This document shows, piece by piece, positions 23,122 through 30,380 of a stretch of 43,686 nucleotides of DNA. The notes beneath the pieces were generated by a model. It saw only the letters and a program-made list of their open reading frames with translations. It ran no database searches and was not told the DNA's origin. The stretch's first letter is position 1, and every line of letters begins with the position of its first letter. The translations under genes were made by a program, and so were the position numbers. Origin of the DNA: Candidatus Bathyarchaeota archaeon BA2 (GTDB lineage: Archaea > Thermoproteota > Bathyarchaeia > Bathyarchaeales > Bathyarchaeaceae); NCBI GenBank assembly GCA_001399795.1, contig LIHK01000002.1, forward strand, positions 1 to 43,686, given 5' to 3'.

Positions 23122-23739
23122 CTACTGCTTTTTCGTTGGGAATAAGGGCAAAACTGTTTTTCCGTAAACTTCGTTTAGCACTTCTGCCAATGCCGTGTAC
23201 ACTGCGCTTAATCCGCAGACAACACCTTCATATCTTGTGATCGTAGCTATGGCTGCACTCCCAGTTAAATTTCTTACAGTCAACAGGAAGAACAGTATTG
23301 CTAGGCTTAGGAAAACAAATTGTATTGCACGGTTTACTTTTAGAGTGCCAAAGAACATCACAAAAGTGAACAGCCCCCACATAAAGAAGTAGGCTGCCAT
23401 GGCTCCACCTGTGGGTGCTGGTATCCCATCAAAAAGAGTTGATTTTGGCAAGAGCAGAAGAATTACGAGGGACCACCAGAAAAGCCCATATGAGCTGAAT
23501 GCTGCTGTGCCGAAAGTGTTGCCCCGCCTATATTCCATTATACCCGCAATCACTTGGGCTAATCCACCGTAAGCTAAACCCATTGCCAGAATCATGCTGT
23601 CCAAGGGGTGAAAACCAGCATTATGCAGATTTAACAGCACTGTTGTCATTCCAAAACCTAATAGTCCAAGAGGAGCTGGGTTCGCCAACTTTTCATTCAC
23701 TTTATTCACTTCCGAAACGCGTATAAAGAACATCATCAC
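23122..23739 (-). CDS. AceTr (GPR1/FUN34/YaaH) family acetate transporter
   Basis: This membrane protein of about 205 residues has the family signature [11 protein letters not shown] at the start of the first helix and six hydrophobic segments. [20 protein letters not shown] is the second conserved block. Members (SatP/YaaH in bacteria, Ato1/Ady2 in yeast) import acetate or succinate. It lies directly upstream of acetyl-CoA synthetase on the same strand, so the pair takes up and activates acetate. Several Met codons near 23730-23739 could be the start. Confidence 0.9.
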   Translation of the reverse strand: MMMFFIRVSEVNKVNEKLANPAPLGLLGFGMTTVLLNLHNAGFHPLDSMILAMGLAYGGLAQVIAGIMEYRRGNTFGTAAFSSYGLFWWSLVILLLLPKSTLFDGIPAPTGGAMAAYFFMWGLFTFVMFFGTLKVNRAIQFVFLSLAILFFLLTVRNLTGSAAIATITRYEGVVCGLSAVYTALAEVLNEVYGKTVLPLFPTKKQ

Positions 23740-23959
23740 GATTTTAACCCATAAAAAGTTTTCTGAAAAGCAAAGAGTTTTGAGGTTTAGGTCAATAGCA
23801 ACGCTTATTCCGTAGAACTCTGGAAGTGGTTAGGAATTTTTTAAAAATGATACTATTATTACAAGTGCCGAGTCCATAGGTATGATACGCGAGCGGCGCT
23901 TTGGCAAAAAGTATTTAAAACCTTGGCGAATGGATAAAGGCAACGCTTAGGGGGAATCT

Positions 23960-24274
23960 GTGGCGATGGCGAGGAAAGCAAGAATCAAACTGACCAGCAC
24001 CGACTATCAAAAGCTTGAAGAAGTGTGTGGAGAACTGAAGACCATCGCCGAGAAAACTGGAGTGAAAATGACAGGCCCTATCCCCCTGCCCACAAAAAGG
24101 CTACGGGTGCCAGTGCGCAAAACCCCTTGCGGTGAAGGAACCGCCACATGGGATAAATGGGAACTACGCATCCACAAACGCCTCATCAACATAGACGCAG
24201 AAGAACGCGTCATGAGGCGAATCATGAGAATCCGGGTACCCGAAGAAGTTTTTGTCAGCATCGAACTAATGTAG
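23960..24274 (+). CDS. rps10: Ribosomal protein uS10
   Basis: This small-subunit protein of about 104 residues contains [20 protein letters not shown] and [20 protein letters not shown], both hallmarks of archaeal uS10. The GTG at 23960 has GGGGA just upstream; the ATG at 23966 is an equally acceptable start. A strong TATA box, AGTATTTAAAACC, is near 23910. The gene usually follows the EF-1α gene in archaea, but here it stands alone. Confidence 0.95.
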   Translation: MAMARKARIKLTSTDYQKLEEVCGELKTIAEKTGVKMTGPIPLPTKRLRVPVRKTPCGEGTATWDKWELRIHKRLINIDAEERVMRRIMRIRVPEEVFVSIELM

Positions 24275-24318
24275 TTGTAGACCATTGATTTCGTTTTTGA
24301 TAAGAACTAAAGATAGGT

Positions 24319-25110
24319 CTATAAAGTCCAAAAAGCGAAAACCGTTAACGGCAAAGACACGCTAAATGCTATGGCCCACACCATTTTGTTCCACCAGAAC
24401 ACCTTTAGCCCATCCATGACGCCGAAGGGAATGAGATTAAAGAAGGCTATGAGGGCGTTGATCCACGCGATGATCCAGAAAAACGCACTTTGTATGGTTA
24501 CTGCAATTATGGTACATACGGTTGAAAGGATAATGTTGGTCAGGGGTCCGGCGAGACCTGTTTTACCTGCACTTTCCCTCGTCACTGGTCCCGCGATCAT
24601 CACGGCTCCGGGAGAAATAATTTTGAAAGGAAGGAGCATTGAAAGAAGGGTGATAAGTGCTCCCTGCATGGTTAGTCGAAATTCTGCCCACAATCCTAAG
24701 CGTTGTGCTGATATTTTGTGGGCTAGCTCGTGGAGAAGGAAGCTGATGGTGAATACTGTTGCGAGGCTCGCCAAAATTTCTGGGTGATCTGCAAATTGGG
24801 GTATGAAGGATAAGCCAACGCCCATGACAAGGAGTGCTCCAAGGGCTAGGTGCTTGAGTTCGGTTTTGCTAAACCAGAAAACTTTGGCTGTAGGTATGGG
24901 CAGGTAGGTGACGGTGTACTTGTATGCAGGTTCTGCTTCTACAGTAATTGGCGGTTTCTCCTCGCGAGGAGCCTTTGCCCTCCAGTACTCTGGGCAAGCA
25001 TGGTTTTCTGGAAGTCTGTGCTCGGAGCAGAAATATCCATTGCAGTAGGAGCATTTGAAGGGTAGAACAACCTCTATCCCGCAGTGTTGGCATTTCGCCG
25101 TTTTGTCCAA
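24319..25110 (-). CDS. Site-2-type membrane metalloprotease with N-terminal AN1 zinc finger
   Basis: Residues 1-45 form an AN1-type zinc finger: CQHC, then CSYCNGYFCSEHRLPENHAC, which supplies eight zinc ligands. After a linker come membrane helices with the S2P motif HELAH (His127, Glu128, His131) and, near the end, FNLIPFGVMDG, the N-x-x-P-x(4)-D-G motif giving the third zinc ligand. Site-2 proteases cut transmembrane segments of signalling proteins. The AN1 finger would lie in the cytoplasm and may bind substrates. Length (263) fits a compact archaeal S2P with no PDZ domain. Confidence 0.9.
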   Translation of the reverse strand: MDKTAKCQHCGIEVVLPFKCSYCNGYFCSEHRLPENHACPEYWRAKAPREEKPPITVEAEPAYKYTVTYLPIPTAKVFWFSKTELKHLALGALLVMGVGLSFIPQFADHPEILASLATVFTISFLLHELAHKISAQRLGLWAEFRLTMQGALITLLSMLLPFKIISPGAVMIAGPVTRESAGKTGLAGPLTNIILSTVCTIIAVTIQSAFFWIIAWINALIAFFNLIPFGVMDGLKVFWWNKMVWAIAFSVSLPLTVFAFWTL

Positions 25111-25194
25111 CTTCCCGAAGGTGGCTAAACACTTGGTTGGTTTTTGGAGTTTAAATGTTTAGCCTCATTCTTTGCGTTTTCGTGGTATGGTTCG

Positions 25195-25746
25195 CTATTT
25201 TTGGCATATGGCGACGTGTCCTTTTAGTTGCGGGTTTGTTTTTATGGTGGAAACGTTTAGTCCAGACTTGTTGAGTAAGTTCGTGAAGCGTTCTTGGGAG
25301 AATTTCTTTTTCAGTCCTGTTAGGATGACTGCGGATTGGGGTTTGCTGACTCTCTTTATTTCTCGGAGGGTTTTGAGGGGGTTTGGCATGTTTTGTAGGA
25401 TGGTTACGGCGAAAACGTAGTCAAAGGTTTGGTTTTGGAAGGGTGTGTAGTCGGCGTCTGCGCGGATGACGGCTGCGTTGGGTAGTTTTTTTGCGCGTTT
25501 TTTTGCTTCTTGGAGGATTTTTGAGGAAATATCTATGCCCACTAGGAGCTTTGTTTTAGCGGTTTGTTCAAAGAGGAATCCTGTTCCGCAACCCAAATCC
25601 AAGACAAGATCGTTTTCTCCGGGTTTCGTGTTGTTTAGGGCTGCTTTTATTTTTGCGTTTTGTTCTTCTGCGTATTGGATGTCATAGACTGGAGCTAGTT
25701 GGTCGTAGTGGCGCAGGGCTTTGCGTTTTTTGTTCCATTCTCGCAT
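25195..25746 (-). CDS. Class I SAM-dependent methyltransferase
   Basis: This 183-residue Rossmann methyltransferase has motif I VLDLGCGTGFLFE, an acidic end of strand 2 (VGIDISSKILQEAKK), the D-A-D of motif III (RADADYTPF), and FDYVFAVTILQNMPNPL. It belongs to the Methyltransf_11/25 type acting on small molecules or quinones. The substrate cannot be inferred. It is divergent from nucS, with start codons about 55 bases apart. Confidence 0.85.
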   Translation of the reverse strand: MREWNKKRKALRHYDQLAPVYDIQYAEEQNAKIKAALNNTKPGENDLVLDLGCGTGFLFEQTAKTKLLVGIDISSKILQEAKKRAKKLPNAAVIRADADYTPFQNQTFDYVFAVTILQNMPNPLKTLREIKRVSKPQSAVILTGLKKKFSQERFTNLLNKSGLNVSTIKTNPQLKGHVAICQK

Positions 25747-25801
25747 GTTTCTCAGAAGTTTTATCTGTGTTTATTCTTCTAAAGATTGTTGGCGGTTTGA
25801 C

Positions 25802-26587
25802 GTGTCTGACCGAAAGCCCGTTGTTGCTTTGCAGAATCCTGGTGTTAAGAGGGCGGCTGAGTTTATTAGGGAAGCTCTTTCTGGGCGGAAGGCTTTGGTT
25901 ATTGTTGGTAATTGTTGGGTTGATTATCAGGGGAGGGCGAGTTCGAAGCTGGAGCCTGGGGAGCGTATCGTCCTGATTAAAGGAGACGGTTCGGTTCTGG
26001 TTCATCGTCCTGCTGGTTATGAGCCTGTGAATTGGCAGCCTTCTGGGTGTTTGTTTGAGACTCGTGTGGTCGGCGACGTTTTACATGTTAGGGCTATTCG
26101 GCGGCAGCCTTCTGAGTCTGTTAGGATATCTTTTGACAGCATTTATCTGGTCTCGGTTTTGAGTTTGGTTGACAAGGGGGAGTTTTCCCTCTACGCTAGC
26201 GAGGAGGATATGCAGAGGGCTATTTTGCTGGAGCCTTCTCTTTTGGAGCCTGACTTGAAGCCTATCGCATATGAGAAGAAGGTTGAGCCTGGGTTCGTGG
26301 ATGTTTACGGCATCGATGGAAATGGAAAGTTTGTGGTGATTGAAATCAAGCGGAAGACGGCGGGGCGTGAGGCGGCTTTGCAGTTGGCTAAGTACGTGGA
26401 TTCTGTTAGGGCTACTGTGAGTCGTGAGGTTAGGGGCATACTTGTGGCTCCTCGTTTGTCTAGGGGTGTTCAGAGGCTTTTGGTTTCTCTGGGGCTGGAG
26501 TTTAAGTCTCTTGATCCGAAAAGGTGTGCCGAGGTTTTGCGTAGGTCTGAATCCCGTAAGCTTGCTGAGTTTTTTGGGGAAACCTAG
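25802..26587 (+). CDS. nucS: NucS/EndoMS mismatch endonuclease
   Basis: NucS cleaves both strands at mismatches and replaces MutS/MutL in many archaea and actinobacteria. The N-terminal β-domain includes LVIVGNCWVDYQGRASSKLE. The RecB-like catalytic core shows PGFVDVYGIDGNG, then VVIEIKRKTAGREAA and LQLAKYV, giving the D, E-x-K and Q residues. The last residues, SRKLAEFFG, resemble a PCNA-binding box with the first Gln replaced. I start at GTG 25802 because the family begins at about this point; the frame extends 27 codons further upstream. The radical SAM gene begins immediately after its stop. Confidence 0.9.
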   Translation: MSDRKPVVALQNPGVKRAAEFIREALSGRKALVIVGNCWVDYQGRASSKLEPGERIVLIKGDGSVLVHRPAGYEPVNWQPSGCLFETRVVGDVLHVRAIRRQPSESVRISFDSIYLVSVLSLVDKGEFSLYASEEDMQRAILLEPSLLEPDLKPIAYEKKVEPGFVDVYGIDGNGKFVVIEIKRKTAGREAALQLAKYVDSVRATVSREVRGILVAPRLSRGVQRLLVSLGLEFKSLDPKRCAEVLRRSESRKLAEFFGET

Positions 26588-27835
26588 TTGGCTTCTTTTT
26601 ATGTTTGTCGCAGGAATTCTGGTGAATGCAAAGACTGTGGCTTCTGCATTGAATATTTTTCTTGTCCAGGCGTTGGGAAGCCTGCCATTGACCGTTTTGA
26701 AACAGCTTGCATGGACTGTGGCGTTTGTCTTGTGGCTTGTCCCTACCAAGCTGTTGAGCGTATAGTGGACACGGTTCCTAGGAAGCATGTTACCATCAGC
26801 GTTGATGGTCAGCCTTTTGCTGTGCCTGAGCGTGTTACTGTTAAACGTGCTTTGGAGTTGCTTGGGTTGGAGTTTGGGAAGTTTCCTGGTGGAACAGAGG
26901 TTTTTGCTCCTTGCGGGACCGGGGGTTGTTTTGCTTGTGCCATGGTGGTTGATGGGGAGGTTAGGCCTGCTTGTGTTACGGGTGTTCGTGATGGTATGGT
27001 TGTTAGCCTAGATTTGCCTGGGGGTTATGTTCAGCTCAGGAGGGTTTCTGGTTTTCAGCCTCATCCTGTTGGGGGTGTTGGTACGCCTTGGTGGGTTAAG
27101 AAGAGTGGGCGGGGATGGATTGAGGTTGCTTGTTTTGCTCATGGCTGTAATTTGCGTTGTCCTCAGTGTCAGAATTATACGGTTACGTATGGTAATGTGG
27201 CTCCGGCTTTGACGCCTTTGGAAGCGGCGGCGACTTTGACGGCGCAGCGGAGACGTTATGGTGTGGATCGTATGGCTATTTCTGGTGGGGAGCCTACGCT
27301 GAACAGGGCTTGGCTTGTCAGGTTTTTTGAGGAGTTGCGTAGGTTGAATCCGGATGAGTGTGCTAGACTTCATTTGGATACTAATGCGACGGTTTTGACG
27401 CCTGAGTTTGTGGATGGTTTGGTGGAGGCTGGGGTGACTGATGTTGGTCCGAATTTGAAGGGGCTTAGAACAGAAACCTTCATGAGGATAACTGGGATTG
27501 CTGATGGGAGGCTTGCTGAGCGATACCTGAAGAACGCTTGGTCTGTTACGGAGTATATTATCGACAACTATTATCCCGAGCCTTTGTTTATTGGCGTCGG
27601 CATTCCCTACAACAAGTTTTTCATAACTTTGGAGGAGGTTCGTGAGATGGGAGAAAGAATAGCAAGCATAAATCCTAAAGTGCAGGTTTGTCTCCTAGAT
27701 TATTTTCCTACTTTTCGTCGGGTTGGTATGGAGAGACCGTCTGTGGCTGAGATGAGGAAGGCTAGGGAAAGGCTGGTGGAAACTGGACTGAAAACAGTGA
27801 TAGCTCAAACAACAACAGGACACATAGGACCATAA
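26588..27835 (+). CDS. Radical SAM protein fused to two ferredoxin-type domains
   Basis: Three modules are visible. Residues 1-60 hold cysteine clusters ECKDCGFC and CMDCGVCLVACP, a 2×[4Fe-4S] ferredoxin-like region. Residues 70-140 resemble a plant-type [2Fe-2S] fold with PCGTGGCFACAMVVDG. Then comes a radical SAM barrel of the pyruvate-formate-lyase-activating type with C-x(3)-C-x-x-C in HGCNLRCPQCQNY and an SGGEPTLN motif. The fused ferredoxins probably feed electrons to the SAM cluster. The product and substrate are unknown. The TTG start abuts the nucS stop, so the two are co-transcribed. The coding strand is strongly G/T-rich. Confidence 0.85.
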   Translation: MASFYVCRRNSGECKDCGFCIEYFSCPGVGKPAIDRFETACMDCGVCLVACPYQAVERIVDTVPRKHVTISVDGQPFAVPERVTVKRALELLGLEFGKFPGGTEVFAPCGTGGCFACAMVVDGEVRPACVTGVRDGMVVSLDLPGGYVQLRRVSGFQPHPVGGVGTPWWVKKSGRGWIEVACFAHGCNLRCPQCQNYTVTYGNVAPALTPLEAAATLTAQRRRYGVDRMAISGGEPTLNRAWLVRFFEELRRLNPDECARLHLDTNATVLTPEFVDGLVEAGVTDVGPNLKGLRTETFMRITGIADGRLAERYLKNAWSVTEYIIDNYYPEPLFIGVGIPYNKFFITLEEVREMGERIASINPKVQVCLLDYFPTFRRVGMERPSVAEMRKARERLVETGLKTVIAQTTTGHIGP

Positions 27836-28033
27836 CTTTTGTTCACCTAGCCTGTAGAATGAACCTACCCGCAATGCCCACTTTGCTTAACGTCTAATTA
27901 GTAACACAAACGTGCGACATATCAGAACCTTCGTGCGCAAAGTTAGTCAAGGCTAGATAAGAAAATTTCTTTCGGCATACTGTCGATTAGAAATAGTTTT
28001 TAGGTAAGCCTGAGTATTACTGCTTGAATAAAA

Positions 28034-28507
28034 ATGCCCCATAACTTACTTATCAAGTTTGAAATTGAATTGGAGGAGAAATATAAAAAGATCTTAAAGC
28101 CAGCGGAAGTGGTTAGAGGAGAACCTGCAAAGTTGATTCTATACGTAACTAATGTAGGGAAAGAAAAATTTCCCGGTGGCACAATCAAAGAATTAAGGGC
28201 TGAGTATGGACTAAAAGGTCTTAGAAGAGTAGAGCATACGCTGACACCCCCTTCTCCCTTAACATGTCCTCCATTAAGTCCGGATGAAACCCATAAATTA
28301 TATTCGTGGGATTTGTCTCCAGATGATGAAGGCATTGCTCGCATCGTATTAATAGTGGAGGCAGAGGACAAACAGCCGATTAACGTTTATCAGACTCCAA
28401 AGTCTCCTATAGGAGAGAACGAGTGGTCCAATTTCTTTTATGTAGTTAGTCGTGAACATGTCTTGGAAATTATGTTATTACAAGAACTTTTGAAGCGAAA
28501 AACATAA
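28034..28507 (+). CDS. Hypothetical protein with an immunoglobulin-like β-domain
   Basis: This 157-residue protein lacks a signal peptide. The segment KLILYVTNVGKEKFPGGTI, followed by alternating strands and YSWDLSPDDEGIARIVLIVE, resembles CARDB/NEAT-type immunoglobulin-like folds found in archaeal envelope proteins. The ends are helical and charged (EIELEEKYKKILK; LEIMLLQELLKRK). It is followed after 50 bases by two small membrane-protein genes on the same strand. No function can be assigned. Confidence 0.65.
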   Translation: MPHNLLIKFEIELEEKYKKILKPAEVVRGEPAKLILYVTNVGKEKFPGGTIKELRAEYGLKGLRRVEHTLTPPSPLTCPPLSPDETHKLYSWDLSPDDEGIARIVLIVEAEDKQPINVYQTPKSPIGENEWSNFFYVVSREHVLEIMLLQELLKRKT

Positions 28508-28557
28508 AGTTTTACAATTAGATACGGCCTAATTAGATGTAGATTTGGAGGGCTTTG

Positions 28558-28887
28558 ATGGCGACTTATATGGAGACGGAAAAGGAAGAACTGGCATTAA
28601 AAACAATGGGAGTATTTATGGAAGAAATCGTATTGACTCCCGAGATGAAGAAATTCGTAGAAGAGTGTATAGACGAAAAGCTAAAGGAAGCGTTAGGTTT
28701 GGTTCCCACAAAGAAGGCGACGATGATGGGAAGGCGACATCTTTATGATGTTTGGGTAGGACTTTTATCTTTCGTAACTTTCGCTTCAGCTTATTTCACT
28801 GCAGCATCTTTTCTGTCATTCGTTCCGGGAGTTCTGGTTACGTTAGCATGTATCATAACCCTAGTATTGTTTATGATTTCTAGGTAG
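28558..28887 (+). CDS. Small membrane protein with helical cytoplasmic head
   Basis: This 109-residue protein has a charged helical N-terminal half (TPEMKKFVEECIDEKLKEAL) and two transmembrane segments (VWVGLLSFVTFASAYFTAAS and PGVLVTLACIITLVLFMI). The ATG at 28558 has GGAGGG 5 bases upstream. It is the second gene of a three-gene array; the next ATG follows its TAG without a gap. Family not recognised. Confidence 0.65.
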   Translation: MATYMETEKEELALKTMGVFMEEIVLTPEMKKFVEECIDEKLKEALGLVPTKKATMMGRRHLYDVWVGLLSFVTFASAYFTAASFLSFVPGVLVTLACIITLVLFMISR

Positions 28888-29094
28888 ATGTTGTTGTCGT
28901 CATTCTCTTTTGGAAAAATAGCGAAAAAGATAAGAGAGAAGCCTGAGACACTAGAGGGAGGTTTGTGGACGATTTTTGCCTTGTTCTTTGGGATATGCAC
29001 TTTCTATACAAATAAAGTAGACGAACTCACGATTATTGGAGTGCTACTTATTCTTCTTGTGACAGCGACACTTTTTTGGTCTTACTCAACATAA
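28888..29094 (+). CDS. Small membrane protein
   Basis: This 68-residue protein is basic at the N-terminus (FGKIAKKIREKPETLEGG) and has two transmembrane segments (LWTIFALFFGICTFY and IIGVLLILLVTATLFW). The ATG touches the preceding TAG, so its translation is probably coupled. Its membrane topology matches that of its neighbour, suggesting a small complex with the Ig-like protein, which is inference. Confidence 0.6.
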   Translation: MLLSSFSFGKIAKKIREKPETLEGGLWTIFALFFGICTFYTNKVDELTIIGVLLILLVTATLFWSYST

Positions 29095-29249
29095 CCAACG
29101 TTAAGCAAGCTTTGTTAAGAACTGAAAAGATTGTTAACTGCACACGTAAGGTGACTTAACTCAGATTAAGACAAACGAATCTATGACTATCTTGCTCCAA
29201 ATTTTACCCTCAACTCATTTCATCCCTTTTTCAAAATTCTGCGTTGTTG

Positions 29250-29579
29250 TTATCTTACGTAGTATGGGTGTCTATCCTTCTTCAGCCTAGTTAAAATGTT
29301 AATCAACAGAAAGTCAAATTTCTTACCCCATAGAAGCCATTTTAAACCATGATAGAAACGCAGAAACTCCAGTCCTCTACTGGTGGTTCGATAAAAATTT
29401 TCACCCTCCTCCTTCTCCACACTAACCAACTTCAAAACCACCATAGCAGGCATGTACTTCTCAAAAGCCTCACGGTCTAAGCCGCAGCCAGCCATGACCT
29501 CAGATTCTTTAGAACCTAATGCGGCAGCCCGAAGAATATCGGCAACAACCTCAAACTCGCTTCTCTTCCCTGTCATCAA
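29250..29579 (-). CDS. Winged-helix regulator (ArnR1-like), paralogue A
   Basis: This 109-residue archaeal winged-helix protein reads EFEVVADILRAAALGSKESE, DREAFEKYMPAMVVLKLVSV and then the wing NFYRTTSRGLEFLRFYHGL. The layout matches the ArnR1-type domain common in TACK archaea. The C-terminus, LLWGKKFDFLLINI, then KDRHPYYV, is nearly repeated in the protein encoded at 29938-30282. A conserved block TTTTGTCATATT is found upstream of both genes. Likely a DNA-binding regulator that may control its own promoter. Confidence 0.8.
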   Translation of the reverse strand: MMTGKRSEFEVVADILRAAALGSKESEVMAGCGLDREAFEKYMPAMVVLKLVSVEKEEGENFYRTTSRGLEFLRFYHGLKWLLWGKKFDFLLINILTRLKKDRHPYYVR

Positions 29580-29636
29580 CGTACCGCCAACATGAAAAGA
29601 CTTGCCAACAACTATAATTATTATTTCAAACCAGAC

Positions 29637-29648
29637 AATATGACAAAA
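29637..29648 (-). promoter_or_regulatory. Shared upstream element of winged-helix paralogue A
   Basis: On the minus strand TTTTTGTCATATT is followed about 5-7 bases later by TTGAAATAA and ATTA. The same series occurs before paralogue B at 30342-30353. Only promoter or operator conservation explains it outside the coding regions. Confidence 0.5.
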
Positions 29649-29737
29649 ACGATGCTAACAGAGATGAACTTCAAATACTAACCGCAAATTCACAACCTTT
29701 ACGTCTAAGCCAAGCGCAAACACCAAAAGACAACAAA

Positions 29738-29941
29738 ATGAACACAATGGTCAAATACGTAACCGCCACAATCTGCATCCTAATCGCAGCCTACAGAGCC
29801 TGGCTAGTCATAAACACAACCTTCCACCTAGAAGAATGGTTCGAAAAAGAACCCATGTGGAAAAACATCTTCACCCTCCTCCTCATCATAGGCATAATCG
29901 GCTTCATAGCCGGCATATTCGAAGTAAAAAGAAAACCCTAA
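29738..29941 (+). CDS. Small two-helix membrane protein
   Basis: This 67-residue protein has two transmembrane segments (YVTATICILIAAYRAWLVI and IFTLLLIIGIIGFIAGIF) around an acidic loop (HLEEWFEKEP), and ends in KRKP. It sits between the two winged-helix paralogues on the opposite strand and overlaps the 3' end of paralogue B by 4 bp. ATG at 29747 is an alternative start. Family not recognised. Confidence 0.6.
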   Translation: MNTMVKYVTATICILIAAYRAWLVINTTFHLEEWFEKEPMWKNIFTLLLIIGIIGFIAGIFEVKRKP

Positions 29942-30282
29942 CTCACGTAAAAAGGATGCACATCCTTCTTAACTTTCTCCACTTGACCCAAAATGCGCAT
30001 CAACAAGAAATCGTCGTCCCTACCCCACAAAAGCCATCTCAAGCGATGGTAAATATTCAGCAACTCTAGCCCCTTCTTAGTTGTTCGATAAAAACTTTTA
30101 TCCTTCTCCTCCACCCTAAGCAACCCCATTTCCGCCAAAGCAGACAAAAAATTTTCCAAAACCACACGATCCAATTTGCATTGATCCATAATTTCATCTT
30201 CCTTCGATCCCTTAGCCGCCACCCTAAGAATCTTAGCAACTACTTTGAATTCGTTTCCCTTCCTCGTCTTCAGCACCGCCAA
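29938..30282 (-). CDS. Winged-helix regulator (ArnR1-like), paralogue B
   Basis: This protein of about 114 residues aligns throughout with paralogue A: NEFKVVAKILRVAAKGSKED, a middle helix ENFLSALAEMGLLRVEE, the wing SFYRTTKKGLELLNIYHRL, and the ending WGRDDDFLLMRILGQ, then HPFYVS. I start at a TTG at 30282 (or GTG 30276). An open frame reaches 30453, but that part overlaps the Nre gene and has no counterpart in the paralogue. The two genes arose by local duplication, with a membrane-protein gene between them. Confidence 0.75.
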   Translation of the reverse strand: MAVLKTRKGNEFKVVAKILRVAAKGSKEDEIMDQCKLDRVVLENFLSALAEMGLLRVEEKDKSFYRTTKKGLELLNIYHRLRWLLWGRDDDFLLMRILGQVEKVKKDVHPFYVS

Positions 30283-30341
30283 TGCAAAATCGCATACTGA
30301 AAATACGCTTGCAAAGATTTTAATGGTTATTTCAATCTCGC

Positions 30342-30353
30342 TAATATGACAAA
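30342..30353 (-). promoter_or_regulatory. Shared upstream element of winged-helix paralogue B
   Basis: Minus-strand TTTTGTCATATT followed by GATTGAAATAACCATTA, matching the block upstream of paralogue A in order and spacing. ATTAAAATC just downstream could be the TATA box. Confidence 0.5.
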
Positions 30354-30380
30354 ACAGATAGTAGAAACTTCTAGAACAGC

